Positions 32,747 to 37,891 of a DNA stretch of 37,891 nucleotides are shown here, piece by piece. A program made the translations under genes and the position numbers. This DNA comes from an uncultured Afifella sp. (GTDB taxonomy: Bacteria; Pseudomonadota; Alphaproteobacteria; Rhizobiales; Afifellaceae). The notes below the pieces were generated by a model that saw only the letters and a list, made by a program, of their open reading frames with translations, was not told the DNA's origin and searched no databases. The DNA lies in contig CAMYKZ010000068.1 in NCBI GenBank assembly GCA_947259045.1, positions 1 to 37,891 of the forward strand, in the 5' to 3' direction. Position 1 is the stretch's first letter. Each line of letters opens with the position of its first letter.

Positions 32747-34288
32747 TCACCGGCCGCTGAAATCTATCGAACCCTGAAGCGGCGGAGTGGTACGAACGGC
32801 ACGCCCGCCGCCCTTGATGTCGTCCCAATAGAATATAAACCGCCTGTATTTCACCGGCCCGGGCATCTTCGCCGCGCCGGTCCACGCTGCTGCAATCTGA
32901 TCCGCCTCGAGGCTGGACATGAAAGCTATCAGCCGGTCACCAAATTCCGCAGCGCGCAGTTCTTCGTCCGAGGGCACATAATCAGTAGGATTGCTGCTGC
33001 GCGCGAATTTACCCTTTTCCCGGTGACCCGGATTCTGCAGGGCGTGCCGGTTCAGGTCACCGAGATGGATAATCGCCTCCGTCAGCTTCTCAAGCCGAAT
33101 ACGCGGCAGCGAATCCAGTTTCCCGGCAATGCCGGGTCTGTATTGCAACATGCTCGCCCCGGAATCACCCGGGACATAAGGCAACCCGCCAGGTTCGCCC
33201 ACCCGCCAGCGAACCGTCTTCTTGCCACCGCAACAGGCCAGCACATATTCCATCGTGTCATTGCTCAGCCACCTGGCGAATCTATGAACAACCGTCGGGC
33301 TCTGGCCCGCAGGCGACAATTTTCCGACCACATAATCGGCCTCGCTCTCGTTTCTCAGATAGGCTTTCAGATGATCCGCGCTGACCACATGGAGCGGTCC
33401 GAAACGGTCCTGGAGCAGCACGATATGGGCGCCGTCCGGCGAGAAAACATCGAAACTCCAGTCGGTCGCAAACAGCTCGCCTTCCGGCTTGAATTCATAC
33501 TCGCGGTCATCGCCCTCAAATCGGAATGCCAGCGAACTGACGCCGTAACTGCGCGGCACAAGCTCCCGCTCCTCGCCGTAGAAATAGGCCGCCACCGACC
33601 CTGAATAGACCAGCTTGACCAGTTCGCGCGCCTTGACCGGTTCAAGAACGCCCAAGCCGTCGAGCAGGTTTTCGGTGATTGCCGCCCGGTTGAAAGCATA
33701 TTCGGCGCCGCGATAATCGGCGTAAGCCGACACCGCTCTCAGGCTCGTTCCATCCCAGGCATCGGTCGGTCCGCGGTCGAAGAACTTCATGGAACGCAAT
33801 TGCGACTGGAACTGCCTGATCTGCGCAGCGGGCAAGGGCCGCTCGATGACGAGATAGCTCTGGCCGGACGGAGACGGCGCGATGATCACCCTGCGATCGA
33901 CCTGGGTGAAACCGGCGAACGGTTTCCCCTTGCACAGGATTGCAACCGGCCTGTTGCCGCGCCGGTCACCAGATGTTTTCGGCCCGTCCACCGGCGGCAC
34001 CTGGGTATCGGACAGGATCGGATCCGCCAGATTGACCGGGGCCGCATCGGTCTCCGAGATCGACCAGTCATCGCATCGCGATCCGTCCCACCAGACCAGC
34101 GTTTTGCCGAAATGTACCGGTGCGCCAAGGGCGCCCGCCACGCTTTCGTCGACCGGTCCGCCGGACACATCGCCGGCGCGCCGGAGATCGACCACCTTGA
34201 ATTCGCCGGCCGGATCCGCCGGCTGCGCAATCGCCGGGTAGGCCGCGCCCAGAAGAAATGCCGATAGCGGAACAAGAATGAGTTTCAT
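32747..34288 (-). CDS. Large secreted protein of unknown function
   Basis: This 513-residue protein has a signal peptide (MKLILVPLSAFLLGAAYPAIA, mature from about 22) and no later membrane segment, so it is periplasmic or outside the cell. The sequence is mixed alpha/beta with WWDGSRCDDW, QVPPVDGPKTSGDRRGN and a mid-region resembling propeller-like blades (HIVLLQDRFGPLHVVSADHL), but no family or catalytic motif is clear. Start 34288 is set by the signal peptide and AGGAG upstream; the frame runs back to 34351. It converges on the HExxH protein with a 39-base gap. Confidence 0.75.
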   Translation of the reverse strand: MKLILVPLSAFLLGAAYPAIAQPADPAGEFKVVDLRRAGDVSGGPVDESVAGALGAPVHFGKTLVWWDGSRCDDWSISETDAAPVNLADPILSDTQVPPVDGPKTSGDRRGNRPVAILCKGKPFAGFTQVDRRVIIAPSPSGQSYLVIERPLPAAQIRQFQSQLRSMKFFDRGPTDAWDGTSLRAVSAYADYRGAEYAFNRAAITENLLDGLGVLEPVKARELVKLVYSGSVAAYFYGEERELVPRSYGVSSLAFRFEGDDREYEFKPEGELFATDWSFDVFSPDGAHIVLLQDRFGPLHVVSADHLKAYLRNESEADYVVGKLSPAGQSPTVVHRFARWLSNDTMEYVLACCGGKKTVRWRVGEPGGLPYVPGDSGASMLQYRPGIAGKLDSLPRIRLEKLTEAIIHLGDLNRHALQNPGHREKGKFARSSNPTDYVPSDEELRAAEFGDRLIAFMSSLEADQIAAAWTGAAKMPGPVKYRRFIFYWDDIKGGGRAVRTTPPLQGSIDFSGR

Positions 34289-34464
34289 GCCCGACTCCTG
34301 CAAAAAAGATCGCCCCAGTCGATCATCGCCCATCATTCCGGCCCGGGTCAAACCGCAGGCGGAACGGACGTGTTTGTTTGCAATTTGACGATCCTGTCAG
34401 CGCTTGCAAAAATATCGCCCAAAGCTGACAAACAATCTCCGGGTAACCGGGCAGGACGATCATC

Positions 34465-35889
34465 ATGACCGACCATAACCCCCTGATGGAAAACGCCGCC
34501 GGGCGCGAAAGCGCCGATCTGGCGCGGTTTGCCGCCGCACTTTCATATAATGATATCCCGGCGCCCGTCATCGACCGCACGGTCGAACTGTTTGTCGACT
34601 GGGCCGGTTCCGCACTGTCCGGCAAGGGCCAGCGGGCGATCGGCATTCTGGAAAAATTCGCTTCAACCATGGGGCCTGAGAGCGGCCCGGCGGAAGTGCT
34701 GACCAGCCGCGCGACGACATCGCCGGTGTTTGCCGCCATGGTCAATGCCGGAGCCTCGCACATTTCCGAACAGGACGATGTCCACAATGGTTCCGTCTTC
34801 CACCCGGCAACAATCGTCTTTCCGGCAGCGCTCGCCACGGCCCAGGCGCTCGGCGCATCGGGACGGGATCTTATCACCGCCTGCGTCGCCGGCTATGAGG
34901 TCGGCATCCGGGTCGGCGAATTCCTCGGCCGTTCCCATTACAAGGTCTTCCACACGACCGGCACCGCCGGCACCCTCGCTTCTGCTGCCGCCACCGGCCG
35001 CCTGCTCGAGCTTGACGAAGAACAGATGCTGCACGCTTTCGGTTCCGCCGGCACCGGGTCTGCGGGCCTGTGGGAATTCCTGCGCGACGCTGCAGACTCC
35101 AAGCAGCTTCACACTGCCCGCTCAAGTGCCGAGGGCCTGATGTCGGCCTATATCGCAAAGGATGGATTTACCGGCGCAAGGCGCATCCTGGAAGGCAAGC
35201 AGGGCATGGCCGCCGGCATGTCGTCGGACGCCGATCCGGCGAAACTGACCGACCGGCTCGGCGCGCGCTGGTGCGTGCTCGAAACCTCGTTCAAATACCA
35301 CGCCTCCTGCCGCCACACCCATCCGGCGGCCGACGCCCTGCTGCAGATCATTACGCCGCACAATCTCGGACCCGGGGATATCGCCTCCATCACGGCCCAT
35401 GTTCATCAGGGCGCCATCGACGTGCTCGGCCCGGTCACCGATCCGCAGAGCGTGCACCAGGCGAAATTCTCCATGCCCGCCACCCTCGGCCTGATCGCCA
35501 CGCACCGGAAGGCCGGCCTGGCCGAATATGGCAATGTGTTGTCCGACGAAACGGCGCTCGGGTTTCTTGACCGGGTCACGATGACACTCGACGAAGAAGT
35601 CGATGCCGCCTATCCGGCGCGCTGGATCGGCAAGGTCAGCCTTGAGACCGTAGACGGGCGGACGCTGACCGGCCGGGTCGACGAACCGAAGGGCGATCCG
35701 GGCAACACACTCTCGCATGAGGAGATCGATGCCAAGGCGCGGGCGCTGGCCGTCTGGGCGGATGCCGTCGCGCCTGACGAACTGGACGGGTTGATGCAGC
35801 GGCTGTGGACGATTGCCGAAGTTGAGCGGGTCGGTGCGCTGCTGCCGCCGGATCTGCAGGAAAGTGCGGCGCGGTTGGCGGCAGGCTGA
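34465..35889 (+). CDS. MmgE/PrpD family protein
   Basis: This 474-residue protein belongs to the 2-methylcitrate dehydratase/cis-aconitate decarboxylase/iminodisuccinate epimerase superfamily. Signatures are ALSGKGQRAIGILEKFAS, HISEQDDVHNGSVFHPATIV (with the conserved Asp-Asp and His that line the active site), YKVFHTTGTAGTLASAAATG, and FKYHASCRHTHPAADAL. The substrate cannot be assigned; no methylcitrate-cycle genes (prpB, prpC) are next to it. CAGGA precedes ATG 34465. It is divergent from the large secreted protein and converges on the hydrolase gene. Confidence 0.9.
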   Translation: MTDHNPLMENAAGRESADLARFAAALSYNDIPAPVIDRTVELFVDWAGSALSGKGQRAIGILEKFASTMGPESGPAEVLTSRATTSPVFAAMVNAGASHISEQDDVHNGSVFHPATIVFPAALATAQALGASGRDLITACVAGYEVGIRVGEFLGRSHYKVFHTTGTAGTLASAAATGRLLELDEEQMLHAFGSAGTGSAGLWEFLRDAADSKQLHTARSSAEGLMSAYIAKDGFTGARRILEGKQGMAAGMSSDADPAKLTDRLGARWCVLETSFKYHASCRHTHPAADALLQIITPHNLGPGDIASITAHVHQGAIDVLGPVTDPQSVHQAKFSMPATLGLIATHRKAGLAEYGNVLSDETALGFLDRVTMTLDEEVDAAYPARWIGKVSLETVDGRTLTGRVDEPKGDPGNTLSHEEIDAKARALAVWADAVAPDELDGLMQRLWTIAEVERVGALLPPDLQESAARLAAG

Positions 35890-35937
35890 ATAGACGATTC
35901 GTCATTCGACTGGGTCGAGTTTCCATTGCTTACGCTG

Positions 35938-36843
35938 TCAGCGCACCGCCTCCTGATGCCTGAGAATAAACCGCCGCGCCTCACCAATCGGCTTGGCGCG
36001 CTCCGCCTCGCCCAGCGTGTCGTGATAGAAACCCGGAAAATCATGCCACTCCTTGTGCGCACACGCGAGGCGGTCGAAAAACACCGTCTGCGGCCGGCGT
36101 TCAACGACATAATCACGGCCTGAGATCAGCATCTGCACCGGCACATCAATGACTTCCGCCTCGGCGACCGCCCGCCGGCCGGCGTCTGAGACATCGAGCA
36201 ATGTGCCGACCGAGATCGGCCGGGTGATCAACGGGTCGGATTTATACGACGCTGCGCGCCCGGCATCATGGGTCAGCATCTCCGGCCGGACATAGGAATT
36301 GACATGGAATGAGCCGCGCAGTTTGCGCAGCAACGCAAGTGCGGAGCGGGCGAACGGCACATAGAGCCTGATGCGGAAGGCTGGAGCGGCCAGCACGGCG
36401 CAGCGGATTTCGGGCTTTTTCTGCTGCAGCCAGCGGGCGGCAACAATTGCGCCGACGCTCTGGGCGATGATGGACACGTGTTCCATATCGCGGCCACACG
36501 TCTCGGCAGCAAGCCGGACAAACTGGTCCATGTCGGCGACCGAGCGGTCCATTGACGGGCTGTGGCCGCGCGCGCCGCCGGAACGGCCATGACCGCGCGC
36601 GTCGAGTGCAAAGATGTCGAACGGGTCGTCGAGTGCCAGTTCGTCGGCCAGATGCGCCACCCGACCGGAATGTTCATGGCCGCGGTGGAAGATTGCAATG
36701 GCGCCGCGCGAAGCTCCCGACGGGCCCCTCGCCGGCCATTGACGATAGAACAGCCGGGTGCCGTCGCTGGCGATGAACGTCTTCTCCAGGCATTGCCGCG
36801 CGCCCGTGAGGGTGGCGGCGATATGGGCATTGTGGATTGTCAC
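35938..36843 (-). CDS. Alpha/beta hydrolase (lysophospholipase-like), half of a hydrolase/methyltransferase pair
   Basis: This 301-residue serine hydrolase has the oxyanion motif IFHRGHEHSGR (51-61), nucleophile Ser129 in AQSVGAI, Asp in LISGRDYVV and His in FPGFYHDTLGE. The phrases FHRGHEHSGR, ALDARGHGRSGG and KSDPLITRPISVGTLLD match, from memory, the N-terminal half of the 'bifunctional alpha/beta hydrolase/class I SAM methyltransferase' proteins. The GTG at 36843 is preferred because AAGGAG lies six bases upstream; ATG 36873 would overlap the methyltransferase gene by eight bases. It is the second gene of the operon. Confidence 0.88.
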   Translation of the reverse strand: MTIHNAHIAATLTGARQCLEKTFIASDGTRLFYRQWPARGPSGASRGAIAIFHRGHEHSGRVAHLADELALDDPFDIFALDARGHGRSGGARGHSPSMDRSVADMDQFVRLAAETCGRDMEHVSIIAQSVGAIVAARWLQQKKPEIRCAVLAAPAFRIRLYVPFARSALALLRKLRGSFHVNSYVRPEMLTHDAGRAASYKSDPLITRPISVGTLLDVSDAGRRAVAEAEVIDVPVQMLISGRDYVVERRPQTVFFDRLACAHKEWHDFPGFYHDTLGEAERAKPIGEARRFILRHQEAVR

Positions 36844-36865
36844 ATCTGTCTCCTTCAATCGTGCC

Positions 36866-37705
36866 TCAGGCATTTTTCTCTGCCACCATGACGCCGAAAA
36901 TCCCGGTCTCTTCCATGGTCTGCGAGACGATCTGGAAATTGGCCTGCTTCAGCCAGTCCCAGGTCTGTTCCACCGGCCTCAGCCGCATCGCCCAGGGTTT
37001 GCCGGTATGGGAGTTCAGCACCCTGGCGATGAATTCAAGTTGCGGATGGTTCGGCTGGATCGTCACGATCAGCCGCCCGCCGGGTTTCAGAATGCGGGAA
37101 ATCTGCCGGAAATGATGGGCGACGGTCCGGTTATCGGCAACGATTTCATGCAGGCCTGAGACGATCACCAGATCGCAGCCGGCAAGCGGCGCCAGCGCTT
37201 CATCCGAAAACGCGTCGCCGCATTCGATCAATGCGGCGTCGACATTGGCGCTCGCATAATCGCGCAGCACGGCCTGCACCGGGACATCGCGTACCTCGTC
37301 CAGCGCGTCGAGCACATAGCGTCCGCCGCCGCAGGCGAGATCGGCCAGTTGCACGGCATGATCCGCCTCTCCGGAACCGCCGGCCGCCCGGGTGATCGCC
37401 AAGGCGCGGATTTCGCCGGCGATCGTCTGCTGCATCAGCGCACCGCGATTGCGGATGCCGCGCCAGCCGACGGCGTTGAGATAGACCCGGTCGATGGCCC
37501 GGCCAAGCGCGCCGCGGCCGCAGGCCCGGTTCTCATAGACGTGATCGAGCATCACGCCGCTGTCGAAACCGTGCCTACGGCCGATTTCCAGGCCTTTGGA
37601 GAGGCCGGCGCCAAGGCGGACCGCGCCGCGCAAAGCGCCGTAATACCAGGCCATCGGGTTCCAGGCTGGCAAGGGTCGTGACAGATCATCATAGGTCGGG
37701 CTCAT
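36866..37705 (-). CDS. Class I SAM-dependent methyltransferase, partner of the alpha/beta hydrolase
   Basis: This 279-residue protein begins MSPTYDDLSRPLPAWNPMAW. The SAM-binding motif I is LADLACGGGRYVLDAL; motif II/III segments (LVIVSGLHEI, ILKPGGRLIVTIQP) follow. The N-terminal region (LSKGLEIGRRHGFDSGVMLD, YENRACGRGALGRAID, YLNAVGWRGIRNR) is that of the C-terminal half of the bifunctional hydrolase/methyltransferase proteins. The hydrolase gene follows after a 22-base gap. GGAGA lies upstream of ATG 37705. Two palindromic operators and a promoter lie directly upstream. Substrate is unknown, probably lipid-related by the partner. Confidence 0.88.
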   Translation of the reverse strand: MSPTYDDLSRPLPAWNPMAWYYGALRGAVRLGAGLSKGLEIGRRHGFDSGVMLDHVYENRACGRGALGRAIDRVYLNAVGWRGIRNRGALMQQTIAGEIRALAITRAAGGSGEADHAVQLADLACGGGRYVLDALDEVRDVPVQAVLRDYASANVDAALIECGDAFSDEALAPLAGCDLVIVSGLHEIVADNRTVAHHFRQISRILKPGGRLIVTIQPNHPQLEFIARVLNSHTGKPWAMRLRPVEQTWDWLKQANFQIVSQTMEETGIFGVMVAEKNA

Positions 37706-37720
37706 GATTTTCTCCAATAT

Positions 37721-37733
37721 TGAACATTGTTCA
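37721..37733. promoter_or_regulatory. Palindromic operator 1 of the methyltransferase operon
   Basis: TGAACATTGTTCA is a perfect 13-bp palindrome around a central T, 16 bases upstream of the start codon. It shares its sequence with operator 2; centres are 33 bases apart, about three helical turns. Confidence 0.8.
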
Positions 37734-37738
37734 TTTTT

Positions 37739-37767
37739 GATGTAGCATGAATTTGAACAATGTTCAA
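37739..37767 (-). promoter_or_regulatory. Candidate promoter of the methyltransferase operon
   Basis: On the minus strand TTGAAC (37762-37767), a 17-base spacer with TGC at its end, and TACATC (37739-37744) form a plausible -35/-10 pair. Operator 2 covers the -35 and operator 1 lies just past the start point, the layout of a repressed promoter. Confidence 0.55.
37753..37767. promoter_or_regulatory. Palindromic operator 2 of the methyltransferase operon
   Basis: TTGAACAATGTTCAA is a perfect 15-bp palindrome around a central A. Arms TTGAACA/TGTTCAA are the type bound by TetR-family repressors. It overlaps the stop codon of the M20 remnant. Confidence 0.8.
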
Positions 37768-37891
37768 GTATTTTCCGAAAGCAGATTTTTACGCATGCTG
37801 GTGTGGCCGTCATGGCCGCAGGCGTGCATCTTGCCGGGCACTTCCGACGCCCAGGGTTTGCCGGTTTCCTCAAGGATCGGCAAGGCATCCA
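37764..37891 (-). pseudogene. Remnant of an M20 family amidohydrolase (hippurate hydrolase type), partial
   Basis: The frame enters from the right edge and reads [20 protein letters not shown] then [12 protein letters not shown], the active-site region of M20 peptidases/amidohydrolases (HACGHDGHT carries the metal-binding Cys and His residues). It then runs into RKNLLSENT and a TGA at 37764-37766. Intact enzymes continue for nearly 300 more residues after this motif. The gene was therefore cut off by a rearrangement, and the new stop lies within the operator of the next operon. The 5' part lies outside the window. Confidence 0.85.

Noticed and set aside
1..37891. CRISPR arrays, insertion sequences, prophage genes, rRNA
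   Set aside because: No regular spaced repeats, transposase, integrase, capsid or rRNA sequence is visible on either strand.

Overview
This is a GC-rich chromosomal stretch from an alphaproteobacterium, most likely of the order Hyphomicrobiales (Rhizobiales). Three things point there: a rhizobial-type single-chain pyruvate carboxylase, a type II lumazine synthase (RibH2, as in Brucella and Mesorhizobium) behind an FMN riboswitch, and small secreted or hypothetical proteins typical of that order. I cannot name a genus. I see no phage, insertion sequence, CRISPR array or rRNA operon. The window looks like ordinary core and accessory chromosome with several signs of gene decay.

Layout. Positions 1-4,300 hold a truncated GNAT end, pyruvate carboxylase (pyc) and a small periplasmic protein with a strong terminator. 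Positions 4,580-8,610 hold a membrane protein and a stress/redox cluster: a diheme cytochrome c, a monoheme cytochrome c, Hsp20, a secreted Cys-containing protein, a hypothetical protein and a universal stress protein. Two FNR/FixK-type boxes lie between the divergent hsp20 and secreted-protein genes, so the cluster is probably induced at low oxygen. Positions 8,610-11,730, minus strand, hold ribH2 with its FMN riboswitch, a GNAT, a macrodomain protein and a frameshifted patatin phospholipase. Positions 11,850-17,600 hold a membrane protein, 3-hydroxybutyrate dehydrogenase, an AT-richer orphan gene, ispG (isoprenoid synthesis), an AlkA-type glycosylase, a carboxylesterase and an HNH nuclease.

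Positions 17,606-21,554 form a tight minus-strand series: a DUF4261-like protein, a YqaA/DedA-type membrane protein, a DsbB-type oxidoreductase, a sugar isomerase/epimerase and a Gfo/Idh/MocA dehydrogenase. tRNA-Leu(CAA) with a clear promoter follows at 21,758. Positions 22,096-24,213 hold a GFA-type zinc protein and a SRPBCC/VOC/DUF1428 operon. Positions 24,450-27,777 hold a second Gfo/Idh/MocA dehydrogenase divergent from a sugar ABC binding protein and permease; no ATPase gene is present. Positions 27,801-31,096 hold a DUF1272 zinc protein, a secreted metallo-beta-lactamase-fold hydrolase, and a PPOX flavoprotein, RidA and maleate-isomerase-like series.

Positions 31,214-35,889 hold a secreted HExxH coiled-coil protein, convergent with a large secreted protein of unknown function, and an MmgE/PrpD protein. 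The right end (35,938-37,705) holds a methyltransferase and an alpha/beta hydrolase that resemble the two halves of a known fusion protein but are separate and in reversed order. Two palindromic operators control them, and the remnant of an M20 amidohydrolase lies just upstream.

The most interesting signals are the FNR/FixK-controlled stress cluster, the split hydrolase/methyltransferase operon with its paired operators, the transporter without ATPase, and the secreted zincin-like coiled-coil protein. I found no convincing wholly new multi-gene system.
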